Positions 52,525-62,685 of a DNA stretch of 64,000 bases are shown in pieces (position 1 is the stretch's first letter; each line of letters opens with the position of its first letter). Origin of the DNA: Candidatus Pseudobacter hemicellulosilyticus (lineage in GTDB: Bacteria; Bacteroidota; Bacteroidia; Chitinophagales; Chitinophagaceae); the NCBI GenBank assembly GCA_029202545.1, contig CP119311.1, forward strand, positions 6,324,001 through 6,388,000, given 5' to 3'. Position numbers and translations under genes: made by a program. The notes below the pieces were generated by a model. That model was not told where the DNA came from. It searched no databases and was given only the letters and a program-made list of their open reading frames with translations.

Positions 52525-54814
52525 AATAATCAGAATAGCCCGGCTTGAGCTGAGCCTGCTCTTTTATTCACCCATTGCCTGGTTCCTCCTGATCGTGTTC
52601 CTGTTCCAGTGCGGGCTGGAATATTTCAGCATGATGGAAGGCTTTTCGCCCGTACAGGAACTGGGACTGAATCCCGATGCCCTGAACGACCTGACCCGTA
52701 AGCTCTTTGGGCCGCCCTTCGGTATCTTCTCAAAGATCATGGGCAAGCTCTATCTCTACCTGCCCCTCATCACCATGGGCCTCATGAGCCGCGAGCTGAG
52801 CAGCGGCACCATCAAGCTACTGTATTCCTCGCCGGTTAAAGTGCGGGCCATCGTACTCGGCAAGTACGGCGCCATGATGGTATACAACGCCGTACTCATG
52901 ATCCCCCTGCTGATCATTGTAGCGGCGGCAGGCATCACCATTCATTCCGCAGACTATGGCATGCTGTTCTCCGCCTTGCTGGGCCTGTACCTGCTGCTCT
53001 GCGCCTATGCGGCTATCGGACTGTTCATGTCCAGCCTGACCGCCTACCAGGTAGTGGCGGCCCTCAGCACCCTGGTGGTCTTTGCCATCCTGAACTATGT
53101 GGGTGAACTGGGCCAGGACATTGATCTTGTCAGGGACATCACCAATTTCCTGTCCATCTCCGGCAGAACAGAGAACATGCTGAGCGGGCTGATCAGCAGC
53201 AAGGACGTTTTATATTATGTAGTGATCATTTACCTGTTCCTGGCATTGAGCATCTACCGGTTGCGGACAGCCCGTGAATCAAAACCGCTCTGGCTGCGCT
53301 TTGGCATGTATACCGGTATTGTGGGATCAGCGTTGCTGGTGGGTTACCTCAGCTCTCGCCCCGCCCTGATTGCCTATTATGACGCTACCGCCACACATGC
53401 CCGTACCCTTTCTCCCAATACACAGCAGATAGTAAAGGAAATGAGGGACGAACCATTGGTAGTGACTTCCTATATCAACCTGCTGGACAAATACTACTGG
53501 AACGGAAGACCGGACCAGCGAAATGCCGACCTGGCCCGCTGGGAATCCTATCTCCGCTTCAAGCCCAATATCCAGCTGAACTACGTGTACTACTATGATA
53601 CGGTCTTCAATTCCAAAATTTACGCATCCAATCCAGGCAAGGACACCCGGGCCATTGCCGATAAATTCTCCAGGACCTATAAGGACGACCTGGACCGGTT
53701 CAAAACACCGGAACAGATCCGCCAGCTCATTGACCTGGGACCTGAGCAGAACCGCTATGTGATCCACCTGCAATACAAGGACAAGAGCAGTTTCCTCCGC
53801 CTCTATGATGATATGATGGTCTGGCCCTTTGAAACAGAGACTGCCGCCGCCCTCAAGCGCCTCCAGGTACAGCTGCCACGTATCGCCTTCCTGGAAGGAG
53901 AAGGGGAAAGGGATGCCCGCCGCATGGGCGACCAGGACTACAAGATCCTCACCAGTGAGATCTCTTTCCGTTACGCGCTGGTGAACCAGGGCTTTGACGT
54001 GGTCACTATCCCCTCCGGCCAACCGATCCCTGATGATATTGCCGTATTGGTGATAGCCGATCCAAAGACCGCCTTTTCACCGGAAGCCATGGCCAATATC
54101 CAGCATTATATCAACAAAGGCCGCAACCTGCTGATTGCCGGCGAGCCGGGCAAGCAACAGCTGCTCAACCCGCTGCTGCAACAATTTGGTGTGGAGCTGA
54201 TGCCCGGCGCCGTGGTACAACCGGGGAAGGACTTTGCGCCCGACCTGGTGCGTGCCCGCCTGACGCCCGCCGCCAATGACCTGGCAAAGCTGCTGTGGAA
54301 GGAATACCGCGACAGTGTAAAAGTAACTATGCTGGCTACGGCTGGCCTGCGCCTGCTTGACAGCAGTGTTTATAGACATAGTCCTTTACTGGTCACCGAT
54401 GCCGGCAGCAGCTGGAACAGATCGGCCCCGCTGGACAAGGACGCCGCCACCGTATCCTTTGATGCCGCCGCCGGTGATCAGGCAGGTCCGCTGGTGACCG
54501 CCCTCCAGGCCACGCGCACCGTCAATGGCCGCCAGCAGCGCATCATCATCACCGGTGATGCCGATTATATGAGCAATGCAGAACTGGGCCGGCAGAATAT
54601 CAAGACCGCCAATTTCAAATTCAATACCGCCGTATTCGGCTGGTTCAGCGAAGGCCAGTTCCCGATTGATACCAGCCGGCCGCCTTCCCAGGACAATTAC
54701 CTGAACTATACGGGTAAGGCCCTGAAGACCATGAAATGGATCGTGATCGGCGTACTGCCGGGGATACTGGCGCTGGGCGCTACCCTGCTGCTGATCCGGC
54801 GTAAACGTAAATAA
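52517..54814 (+). CDS. fused ABC-2 permease and GldG-like subunit
   Basis: 765 residues from the ATG at 52517 (MHKIIRIARLEL). The upstream frame lies inside the ATPase gene. The N-terminal ~240 residues form six membrane helices of an ABC-2 permease (GldF-like: 'MGLMSRELSSGTIKLLYSSPVKVRAIVLGKY'). One further helix (~260-280) leads into a large periplasmic part (~290-725) of the GldG / ABC_transp_aux type ('TQQIVKEMRDEPLVVTSYINLLDKYYWNG', 'PDDIAVLVIADPKTAFSPEAMANIQHYINKGRNLLIAGEPG'). A last helix ends in a basic tail (RRKRK). GldF is normally ~240 and GldG ~560 residues, so the size fits a fusion. Confidence 0.9.
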   Translation: MHKIIRIARLELSLLFYSPIAWFLLIVFLFQCGLEYFSMMEGFSPVQELGLNPDALNDLTRKLFGPPFGIFSKIMGKLYLYLPLITMGLMSRELSSGTIKLLYSSPVKVRAIVLGKYGAMMVYNAVLMIPLLIIVAAAGITIHSADYGMLFSALLGLYLLLCAYAAIGLFMSSLTAYQVVAALSTLVVFAILNYVGELGQDIDLVRDITNFLSISGRTENMLSGLISSKDVLYYVVIIYLFLALSIYRLRTARESKPLWLRFGMYTGIVGSALLVGYLSSRPALIAYYDATATHARTLSPNTQQIVKEMRDEPLVVTSYINLLDKYYWNGRPDQRNADLARWESYLRFKPNIQLNYVYYYDTVFNSKIYASNPGKDTRAIADKFSRTYKDDLDRFKTPEQIRQLIDLGPEQNRYVIHLQYKDKSSFLRLYDDMMVWPFETETAAALKRLQVQLPRIAFLEGEGERDARRMGDQDYKILTSEISFRYALVNQGFDVVTIPSGQPIPDDIAVLVIADPKTAFSPEAMANIQHYINKGRNLLIAGEPGKQQLLNPLLQQFGVELMPGAVVQPGKDFAPDLVRARLTPAANDLAKLLWKEYRDSVKVTMLATAGLRLLDSSVYRHSPLLVTDAGSSWNRSAPLDKDAATVSFDAAAGDQAGPLVTALQATRTVNGRQQRIIITGDADYMSNAELGRQNIKTANFKFNTAVFGWFSEGQFPIDTSRPPSQDNYLNYTGKALKTMKWIVIGVLPGILALGATLLLIRRKRK

Positions 54815-54826
54815 ACACATACCGGC

Positions 54827-54878
54827 CTACCATAAAAAAACTCCCTTACCGGGTGGCAAGGGAGTTTTTTTATGGTAG
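54827..54878. terminator. bidirectional terminator between convergent operons
   Basis: A long perfect palindrome: CTACCATAAAAAAACTCCCTT pairs with AAGGGAGTTTTTTTATGGTAG around a 10-base loop. It has A7 on one side and T7 on the other, so it ends both the ABC permease transcript and the metalloprotease transcript. Confidence 0.92.
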
Positions 54879-54883
54879 GTAAC

Positions 54884-57421
54884 TTACCAGCATTCCTGGC
54901 GGAACAAATCATCAAAGAACGAACTGGTAGTTCCGGCCGGCTTTCCTGCGGCAGGGTTGATCACCAGCACCGGTTTATAGTTCAGGGCTGCCTCCAGGTG
55001 TGCCTGCAGTCCACTCAGATGTGCTTTTAACAGGGGCTGTGTGGTGCTGACAGCAGCGGCAGACAAGGTCCTGGCCAGCAACCGGGCATGGGTTGTCAGC
55101 ACGGTCCTGAACTGCGACAGGTCCGTACTGTTACTCACCAGAACAGCTGCCAGTTTTTTCACATACATATTCTGCAGGTCGCGGCGAACCACATCGGTAA
55201 CAGGCTTGCCAGCAACCAGCTCTGAGAAAATACCTTTACGCAGATCTTCGAGCAGTTCGGCTGCCGGATAGTTGTTCCCGGGAAATTCCCTTTCCTGCGC
55301 CAGCAGTACTTTTGCCTGGTCCAGCAAGGCGCCCAGGGCTTCATTCTGCAACTTAGGTACGGCTGCAAAGCCGGCATTGCTGACCTGGTATAATTCCGTA
55401 TCCATCAGCCATACCGGTGTGGCAAAAAGCTCCTGCTGCAGAAAGGCCATTGCTTTCTTTTGCTTGTTACGGGGCACCAGCTCAAACACAGGCCCTGCCT
55501 GCTCCGCCGTCTTTGGGGTAATATATACACCGCCGATGCTGCGAAACACATGCACAATAAAACGACTGTACTGGTTCACCAGCTCGTTGTACAAAGTGGC
55601 TGCGCCATCATAGTTCTCACCGGGTTTAACAGCCCATGCCATTAGCTGGGGCCGGATCCTTTTCAGGTTTTTGAGGCCATATCCGCTGGCCAGCACCACA
55701 TCATCACCCAGGTCTTCGCTCTGGCTGCGGGGATCCGTATTGAACGGGTATTCATCAGTCAACGGCTCCAGCTGACTGCCATAAAAATACTTGCTGCCGG
55801 CAGCCAGCTGCTCCACCACCCATTTATTCATAAACGACTTTTCCGATTCGGCGGTCGGGAACCGGGGCAGCCATTTGTAGCCCCATTCAATGGCCCATTT
55901 ATCATACTCACCAATACGTGGGAAGATACCCTGACGGCTGATGCTGTCCTCCGGCTGCGCTACATAGTTGAAACGTGCATAGTCCATGATGGAAGGCGTA
56001 TGGCCATTGGCCTCCACCCAGGCTTTGTTGCGCAGCTTTTCTACCGGCACCGTGGAAGAGGAGCCAAAGTTGTGCTTCAGTCCCAGGGTATGCCCCACTT
56101 CATGGGAAGAAACAAAACGGATCAGCTGCCCCATTAGTTCGTCGTCCAGTTCAGGCTGCTGCGCACCGGGATCAATGGCGCCGGCCTGGATAACATACCA
56201 TTTGCGGATCAGGGATTGCACACTGTGGTACCAATTTATATGCGTTTCCAGGATCTCGCCGGTACGGGGGTCGTTCACATTGGGACCGCTGGCATTCTGA
56301 ATAGCGGATGGTTTGTACACGATCACGGAATGACGGGCATCGTAGAGGCTCCAGCTGCTGTCACCGGCCGGCGCTTCCTTACCGATGATAGCATTTTTGA
56401 AACCAGCTTTTTCAAAGGCCGCCTGCCAGTCGTTGACCCCGGCAATGAGAAAAGGCACCCATTTTTCAGGTGTGGCCGGATCAATATAGATAACGATCGG
56501 TTTTTTCGGTTCCACCAGCTCACCCCTGTTATACCTTTCTTCCTCCCCTGGTTTTGGCTCCAGACGCCAGCGCTGGATATACCTGGCTCTGCGTACGGCA
56601 ACAGGATCACTGCTGAAGTCCATGTATTCATTGGAAAAATACCCTACCCGCAGATCGGCCAGCCTTGGCTTCATCGGTATTTGCGGCAGGCGGATAAAGG
56701 AGGTATTCAATTCCATGGTGATAGTCGTGTTCGCCTTGTTCAACAGGGTCTTGGTGGTCATTACCTCAATGTTCTCCGGGAAGGCCATGATATCGGAGAC
56801 AAAAGAACGGTCGGGTACGGTAAAATCGAAAATATTGCCGAACAGGGGAATAGGCGTGATCAGCGCAGTGGTCATGGATTTGCCGGTCAGGAAATCCGTT
56901 ACATCTATTACCGAACTATGGTCTTCCGGGTTATAGGCTTTAACCGGAAAAACAGCTTCAATGGCCTGGGTCTGGTTATTGGCCAGCGAGCGGGCCAGGC
57001 CGTTGCTGCTGCTATCGTCCGCCAGGTTGGTGAATTTGACAGAACGCAGGGCCAGCTTATCACCCGGTATTTTTTCAAAGCGGATCACCATACGCCCGCA
57101 TTCATCTCCGCTATAGCCCAACTGCACAAAGGGCATTACAAAACCATAGGCGCCTTTATCAATGCGCGTAACGGCCAGCAGATCCTTGCCCAGCATGGTA
57201 TCGGGGATCTCGAAATAGAACCGTTCTTTAAGGGTATGTATTTTAAAAAAGCTTGACCGGGTCCGGGCGCTGTCCGTGATCACCTGTTTATAGGGCTTCA
57301 TACCGGCTGCTGAAGGAATGGTCTTTTGTGTGCTGTCTTTCTGTGCATTGGCCGCCGGCATGCAGGCAAACAGGGTGATACCTGCCAGCAAGGGCAGGAA
57401 CGGCTTTCTCCAATCTGTCAT
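54884..57421 (-). CDS. zinc-dependent metalloprotease (HEVGH type)
   Basis: 845 residues with a signal peptide ending MPAANAQ (~27). The zinc site is His440-Glu441-x2-His444-x5-His450 (HEVGHTLGLKH), the metzincin-like pattern, and 'SIMDYARFNY' supplies the Met-turn downstream. The region before it (~40-320) fits the DUF5118/DUF5117 modules of this Bacteroidota family, and ~460-845 the DUF4953-like C-terminus. It cleaves peptides outside the cytoplasm. It is 64 bases below a SusD gene on the same strand, so its products are probably imported by that SusCD pair. Confidence 0.93.
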   Translation of the reverse strand: MTDWRKPFLPLLAGITLFACMPAANAQKDSTQKTIPSAAGMKPYKQVITDSARTRSSFFKIHTLKERFYFEIPDTMLGKDLLAVTRIDKGAYGFVMPFVQLGYSGDECGRMVIRFEKIPGDKLALRSVKFTNLADDSSSNGLARSLANNQTQAIEAVFPVKAYNPEDHSSVIDVTDFLTGKSMTTALITPIPLFGNIFDFTVPDRSFVSDIMAFPENIEVMTTKTLLNKANTTITMELNTSFIRLPQIPMKPRLADLRVGYFSNEYMDFSSDPVAVRRARYIQRWRLEPKPGEEERYNRGELVEPKKPIVIYIDPATPEKWVPFLIAGVNDWQAAFEKAGFKNAIIGKEAPAGDSSWSLYDARHSVIVYKPSAIQNASGPNVNDPRTGEILETHINWYHSVQSLIRKWYVIQAGAIDPGAQQPELDDELMGQLIRFVSSHEVGHTLGLKHNFGSSSTVPVEKLRNKAWVEANGHTPSIMDYARFNYVAQPEDSISRQGIFPRIGEYDKWAIEWGYKWLPRFPTAESEKSFMNKWVVEQLAAGSKYFYGSQLEPLTDEYPFNTDPRSQSEDLGDDVVLASGYGLKNLKRIRPQLMAWAVKPGENYDGAATLYNELVNQYSRFIVHVFRSIGGVYITPKTAEQAGPVFELVPRNKQKKAMAFLQQELFATPVWLMDTELYQVSNAGFAAVPKLQNEALGALLDQAKVLLAQEREFPGNNYPAAELLEDLRKGIFSELVAGKPVTDVVRRDLQNMYVKKLAAVLVSNSTDLSQFRTVLTTHARLLARTLSAAAVSTTQPLLKAHLSGLQAHLEAALNYKPVLVINPAAGKPAGTTSSFFDDLFRQECW

Positions 57422-57485
57422 GAGTTGCTGTTAATAGTTTAGTAAGCGTTTGGATCCGGATCTTAAAGCAGGAACTGAAAAACGA

Positions 57486-58892
57486 TCAGCGAAGGTTTTG
57501 CTCATAGCCGCCATTCTGGATGGCTTCTACCGGCAATGGCCAGGTCCATTTTACGTCGCCGGGTTTCAGCTCGTAGCGGGTGGCGCCCAGCTGGCGTACA
57601 ATGGCAGTGGCATAACGCGGTTCTTTGTTGAGCCGGCGCAGGTCTTCCCAGCGGGTGCCACGCACCACCAGTTCTTTCCTTCTTTCTGCTATCACCCAGT
57701 CCAGTACCTGCTGTTCATCACTGCTGTTCAACTCTACATAGCTGCCAGGCGTAAAGCGGTGCTGCCGCAAGGTATTGAGATCAGTTAAGGCTGCTGCAGG
57801 CTGGCTGGTGCGGGCCAGGCATTCTGCCCGGTTCAGATACACCTCATCCGTTGCAAAGCCGGTGAAGTAAGCAGCGGTGCCTTTATAGCTGCCTTTAAAC
57901 ACAGTTCGGGCGCCACTTTGGGTCCAATAGGCATTATAGCGAAGATCACCGGGCGTATAACTTTTCAGCAGTGCAGAGTCGGCATTGAAGGTAGAGCCAC
58001 CGGTGGCGGTAGAGCTGACAATGATAAAACCATAAGCGTTATTCATAAATATCACTTCCACATTGTTATTGCCCTGTGCCGGAAAAGTGAAATTGCCGGT
58101 GAAGGAAAGCGTATTGAAATCAGTGAGCCTGCTGTTCAGCTGCAGGCATTTATTGGCATAATCGAGCGCCTTGTCATACAGTCCCTGCTGCATATACACA
58201 CGCGTGAGCAGGGCATATACTGCCGCCTTGCCGGGCCTGAAGAAGACCACCGGATTGTCCGGCAGCAAGCCTTCGGCGGCTGTCAGATCAGCAATGATAC
58301 GCAGGTAGGTATCTTCCACGCTGGAGCGGGCCATTTTAATGGTAGGGTCTGCATCAAGGCGCAGGGGCAGCCCCAGGTCTTCCCGGGCAGTAGCAGCATT
58401 GTATACAGGACAATGCAGCTGCGCCAGCTGATAAAAATTCAGTGCGCGGAAAAACAGCGCATTTCCCTTCAGCAGGTTCCATTTTTCCTGTTCACCGGCT
58501 TCGGGTCCGCTATCAGCTGTTTTACCCAGCGCCAGGTTGGCCAGCATGATATGGTTATACCCTGCCGTCCAGTCAATCTGCACCGGCTCCCGCCCCTGGA
58601 AAACCTGATCGGCCCAGATATAGGCATTCTTCTGGAAATCATTGGTGGTGCTTGTAACAATGCCGTTGTATTGTGCTTCCGTTACATAATATTCATCGCC
58701 GCCTATAAGGCCCAGGTTGGTGCTGCTTTGTTCGTTCATGACGGTGGTATTGTCCAGCAATGCCTGGAAATCGTCCAGCTTTTGCGGCACTACCTGCCGT
58801 TGGTCCGGTTTGTAGTCGAGGTATTTTTTACCGCAGGAACTTACTGCCATCAAAGTGGCTATGGAGAACAGAAAAGTGATGTTGATTTTCAT
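57486..58892 (-). CDS. SusD/RagB-type nutrient-binding lipoprotein
   Basis: 468 residues, lipobox AVSSC (Cys20), then GKKYLDYKPDQRQVVPQKLDDFQALLDN, a start typical of a SusD subgroup linked to metalloproteases. Helical repeats include 'LLKGNALFFRALNFYQLAQLHC' and 'DEVYLNRAECLARTSQPAAALTDLNTLR'. The C-terminus ends VEAIQNGGYEQNLR. It begins 17 bases below the SusC stop. By context it binds peptides. Confidence 0.93.
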   Translation of the reverse strand: MKINITFLFSIATLMAVSSCGKKYLDYKPDQRQVVPQKLDDFQALLDNTTVMNEQSSTNLGLIGGDEYYVTEAQYNGIVTSTTNDFQKNAYIWADQVFQGREPVQIDWTAGYNHIMLANLALGKTADSGPEAGEQEKWNLLKGNALFFRALNFYQLAQLHCPVYNAATAREDLGLPLRLDADPTIKMARSSVEDTYLRIIADLTAAEGLLPDNPVVFFRPGKAAVYALLTRVYMQQGLYDKALDYANKCLQLNSRLTDFNTLSFTGNFTFPAQGNNNVEVIFMNNAYGFIIVSSTATGGSTFNADSALLKSYTPGDLRYNAYWTQSGARTVFKGSYKGTAAYFTGFATDEVYLNRAECLARTSQPAAALTDLNTLRQHRFTPGSYVELNSSDEQQVLDWVIAERRKELVVRGTRWEDLRRLNKEPRYATAIVRQLGATRYELKPGDVKWTWPLPVEAIQNGGYEQNLR

Positions 58893-58909
58893 ATACCGTT
58901 TTGATGGAT

Positions 58910-61900
58910 TTAAAATTCAAGTTGCAGACCGGCGGAATAACTCTTCGGCTCGGGATATAGGGTATTGATATATTCCGGATCCAGTCCCTGGTCGTTGGCG
59001 CGCCAGAGAATAGCCATTGAGCGGATATAGCCATAAACACGAAGGGACCTCACCGGCCAGCGTTTAATGAGCGATTGCGGCAGCGCATAACTGAAGTTCA
59101 CATCCTGCAGGCGTATATGATCGCCTTTGGCGATCAGCACTTCTGAGTACCGGTAAATATTGGCCTGTGCGGTAGCATTGGCATCCATTTTATTGGGAAG
59201 GATTTTGGCAGGCACATTTGTGTGCTGCTCATCGCCCGGCTGCTGCCACCTGCTGAAGTAATCCATATGATACGAAGTGGTGAATTCACCGCCCGGCATC
59301 ATGGAAGTACGGCGGAAAACATAATTGAATTTACCGGTGATAAGCGCACTGATGGTAATCCCTTTCCAGGAAAATGAATTCATCAGCGAGGCCGTCAGCA
59401 GGGGCACCGTAGTGCCGGCGGTGATAAACTCGTTCTTCCTGATCTGCTGGTAATACAGCTGGTAGTCTTTCCGGACACCGCCATCCTTATCGTAGATCAA
59501 TACCGAACCATCCTCGGGGTTCAGTCCGTACCAGGGCAGTGCATAGATCCTGTCTACCGATTTGCCCTGCTCATAATTATAGGAATTGAGGATATAGTTA
59601 TAATCGTTGGCCGGTGGGTTCTCCTTTATCTTAGTGACCTTGTTCTTACTGGTATTGACCAGCACACTGCTGTTCCATTCAAAACTGCCCAGCTGCAGGT
59701 TGCGGCTGCTGATCTGCAGGTCCCAGCCCCAGGTGCGCATGGCGGCATAGTTCAGTTTGAAGGAGCTGGGTACTCCTGTAGTAGGATCTACATTATTACT
59801 GCCCAGCAGGTATTTTGCGGCTTTCCGGTAGTATTCAATACTGCCGCTGATACGGTTATTAAATGCCCGCCAGTCGGCCCCAACATTCATTGTATTCACC
59901 TGTTCCCAGCGCAGACTGGGGTTACCCGCGGTAATGAGGTTGCCGGACTGCAGACCTGTAATAATGTTGGTGGTAAAATTCATGGTGGGCATACTGGTCT
60001 GAGTGCGGTCTATATTGCCGGCGCTGCCATAAGTAGCACGCAGCCGGAGATAAGGCACCCAATCGGTCAGCTGGTAAAATGATTCCCGGCTCATTTCCCA
60101 GCCCAATCCGGCAGACCACAGGGCTGTACCCCGCTGGTTGGCGCGAACGCCCAGCAGGTTGCTGCCATCCCAGCGCAGACTGCCACTGACCATATACCTG
60201 TCCAGATAGGAATAACTGGCATTGCCAAAATAAGACAGGTCCCTGTTGGTCCTTTTTTGCGGCACCATGGTAGCGCGGGTAGGGATCTGGTTAATGCTAT
60301 TGGGTAAGGTGGGGTAATAAGTTTTGAAGTCATAGATGGCGGAACCGGTCCACAGGTCATTGTCGAAATTATACATCGTTTGTCCAAATCCGAGCACACT
60401 CGCAGACTGTCTTATTTCCGCACCGGCCAGTGCATTCACGGCATGATCAGCGCCAAAGCGTTCATTATAGCTGAGCAGGGCCCGGCCTGAATTGATCTTT
60501 ATTTTCTGCGCAGGATTGAACTCCATGATGCCATTATAGGGAATGATGCGGGTGCCGTTCGCCTGTGTGAACTGGTTCACCAGGTCCCGTACGTAATAAC
60601 TTTCTTTCTGGTGATAGCTCTGTGATTCGGTGCTGGTCTGAATGTACTGATAGGTAATATCCAGGTTTAAACTTTTGCTGAAGTGGTACTTCAGGCCGCC
60701 GATCAACCGGTAATCGTTCTGCTCATTGGTATTGTCGTTCAGGTTCAGCTCGTCCAGGGGACGGTAGAGCCAGTCGAACAGCTTCAGTGCTGGAAGATTT
60801 GCCGGAGCATTCTGTTGGTAGGAAAACCGCACCAGTTGCATATTCAGGGGGGATGCCTTACCATCCTCATCCACCAGGCTTTCGTAGATATCGGGCATTT
60901 TGCCGGTCAGGGACTGACCGGAAGCAAGAATAGCGTTCCTGTTGGTCTTCTGACTGGTAACCCATACCGAGCCGGACAGTTCCAGTTTGGGTGTTACCTT
61001 AAAAGTATTCTGCAGGCTAAGCGTGAGCCGGTTATTCTCATTGCCTTTGAACATTTCCCGGTTCTTATCGTACCCAGCGGAAAAAGCATACCTGTAATTG
61101 GGACCACCGCCGTTCACGCCCACCGAATATTGCTGCAGGACTGCCGGCTGGTAAAAATATTGCCGCCAGTCGTCACGGATATCCTTGTTCCTGTATTTTT
61201 CGTCCTGTTCCGCAAATTCCTGCTCGCTGATGAGTCCATCCCTTTTTTTGATCAGCAGCTCCACGTACAGCGGGATATTGGTGTTGTTATTGATGAGGTA
61301 GGAATTGTTGAGAAAATATTCCTGCTGGGCCTGCATGACTTCCGGTGCGGGCAGGTAGTTGCGGGAAAAGAAAAGGTCAGGCTTAGTGCCGATGGTCACA
61401 TTGCTGTTGACCGAAATGCGTGCTGGCTGATTGTATTTACCTGATTTAGTGGTGATCACAATCACGCCGTTGCCCGCCCTGGCCCCCCAGATACTGGCTG
61501 CAGCGGCATCCCGCAGGATCGTAATATTTTCAACATCATTCGGATTAAGCGCATTGATATCACCGTCATAAGGAAAATTATTGACAATGATCAGCGGAGA
61601 CGTATTGCCCAGCATGGTACTGAGGCCCCGGACCCGCATTTGCGGCTGGTTATTGACCGTTTCGCCGGCAAGGTTCTGCCGGTTGAACACCAGCCCGTTG
61701 GCAATGCCTTCCAGTCGCTTGATCACGTTACCACCGGCAGCGCGGTTGAACAGGCTGCTATCAATAAACGTGAAGGAGCCGGTAGCCCGTTCTCTGGGCA
61801 GCTGCTGGTAGCCGGTATTGATGTTCACCGTAACATCGCCCAGCAGGCTTATTTTGGTCTGCAGCCGTATGGCCAGGACCAACCTGCCATTTACCCTGAT

Positions 61901-62512
61901 CTCCTTTGTTTCCAGGTTGACGCTGGTAAGCACCAGCGTAGCATCCGCATCAATGCCCGGCAGGGAGAACTCGCCCTGGCTGTTGGTGACCACCATCAGG
62001 CCGGCCCCTTTAACTGATACCGTAACGCCGGCAGCAGGCTTGCCATTTTCATCGGTCACCGTTCCCTTCAGGTCAATGGCGCTGCTGGCTTCTCCCTTTT
62101 CATTGGCCCGGAACTGCCTTTCGCGGCTTTCCGGCAGCGCCAGCACCACGGAGCGGCCTTCTATGGCGAAAGTAAAGGGCTGGTCTTTAAACGCCTGTTG
62201 CAGGAAATCCTTTACGGGAAGATTACTGGCGGAAATACTGACCGGTCTGGCCTGCTGAAGCGTTTTCTTCTGGTAAAAGAAAACATACCCGGTTTGCTTT
62301 TTGACGGCTGCAATGACCTGCTCTACGGTGGCGTCATTGACTTTTAAAGAAACGGATTGGGACAGCCCATTCCCGGCAGCCGTACTCAATACAGCAGTCA
62401 AAAGGATCACCGTCAGTCTCATAACAAGAATAGTTTGGGTTGATAGCCGGAGCGTTGCCCTTCTGTCAATGACAGGGGCTCCCGGCCCCGGCCGGAAAGC
62501 AGTAAAATACAT
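58910..62512 (-). CDS. SusC/RagA-type TonB-linked outer-membrane transporter
   Basis: 1200 residues from the ATG at 62510-62512 (MYFTAFRPG...); this leaves a long leader before the hydrophobic signal at ~31-47, as in the SusC at 43282. A start at 62422 (MRLTVILLT) is also possible, and the open frame reaches 62608. STN ~50-120, carboxypeptidase-like domain ~145-225, plug with 'VNINTGYQQLPRERATGSF' and 'LRDAAAASIWGARAGNGVIVITTKSG', then the barrel. The GYQQLPRERATGSF motif marks a SusC subgroup commonly next to peptidases. Controlled by the FecR upstream and the sigma factor beyond the window. Confidence 0.93.
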   Translation of the reverse strand: MYFTAFRPGPGAPVIDRRATLRLSTQTILVMRLTVILLTAVLSTAAGNGLSQSVSLKVNDATVEQVIAAVKKQTGYVFFYQKKTLQQARPVSISASNLPVKDFLQQAFKDQPFTFAIEGRSVVLALPESRERQFRANEKGEASSAIDLKGTVTDENGKPAAGVTVSVKGAGLMVVTNSQGEFSLPGIDADATLVLTSVNLETKEIRVNGRLVLAIRLQTKISLLGDVTVNINTGYQQLPRERATGSFTFIDSSLFNRAAGGNVIKRLEGIANGLVFNRQNLAGETVNNQPQMRVRGLSTMLGNTSPLIIVNNFPYDGDINALNPNDVENITILRDAAAASIWGARAGNGVIVITTKSGKYNQPARISVNSNVTIGTKPDLFFSRNYLPAPEVMQAQQEYFLNNSYLINNNTNIPLYVELLIKKRDGLISEQEFAEQDEKYRNKDIRDDWRQYFYQPAVLQQYSVGVNGGGPNYRYAFSAGYDKNREMFKGNENNRLTLSLQNTFKVTPKLELSGSVWVTSQKTNRNAILASGQSLTGKMPDIYESLVDEDGKASPLNMQLVRFSYQQNAPANLPALKLFDWLYRPLDELNLNDNTNEQNDYRLIGGLKYHFSKSLNLDITYQYIQTSTESQSYHQKESYYVRDLVNQFTQANGTRIIPYNGIMEFNPAQKIKINSGRALLSYNERFGADHAVNALAGAEIRQSASVLGFGQTMYNFDNDLWTGSAIYDFKTYYPTLPNSINQIPTRATMVPQKRTNRDLSYFGNASYSYLDRYMVSGSLRWDGSNLLGVRANQRGTALWSAGLGWEMSRESFYQLTDWVPYLRLRATYGSAGNIDRTQTSMPTMNFTTNIITGLQSGNLITAGNPSLRWEQVNTMNVGADWRAFNNRISGSIEYYRKAAKYLLGSNNVDPTTGVPSSFKLNYAAMRTWGWDLQISSRNLQLGSFEWNSSVLVNTSKNKVTKIKENPPANDYNYILNSYNYEQGKSVDRIYALPWYGLNPEDGSVLIYDKDGGVRKDYQLYYQQIRKNEFITAGTTVPLLTASLMNSFSWKGITISALITGKFNYVFRRTSMMPGGEFTTSYHMDYFSRWQQPGDEQHTNVPAKILPNKMDANATAQANIYRYSEVLIAKGDHIRLQDVNFSYALPQSLIKRWPVRSLRVYGYIRSMAILWRANDQGLDPEYINTLYPEPKSYSAGLQLEF

Positions 62513-62611
62513 ACCTTTACTTGTGTTTTGGTTTATAATGGCTTTTCCGCCCACTTCACAAAAGCGCGGACAGCCTGTTTGGTTTACGACTGAACATAAC
62601 CTGCACATGTT

Positions 62612-62644
62612 ACCGGAGGTGTTACAAGCGCCTCCGGTTTTTTA
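62612..62644 (+). terminator. antisense-oriented hairpin in the FecR-susC gap
   Basis: An 8-bp perfect stem, ACCGGAGG / CCTCCGGT, then T6 on the plus strand, antisense to both flanking genes. It starts 100 bases above the susC ATG and has the same strand logic as the hairpin at 43179-43210 (both read AAAAAACCGGA on the sense strand). A -7-like TACCTTTA (62512-62519) overlaps the start codon on the plus strand, but no TTG is at the right distance. Confidence 0.55.
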
Positions 62645-62685
62645 CAGGTTCTAACAGGTATAAGTAAGGTTTAACAGGAGGTTGG

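Noticed and set aside
51580..54814. Complete gliding-motility locus.
   Set aside because: Only the ABC part resembles GldAFG. None of gldB-D, gldH-N or spr genes is present, and the operon context is nutrient import.
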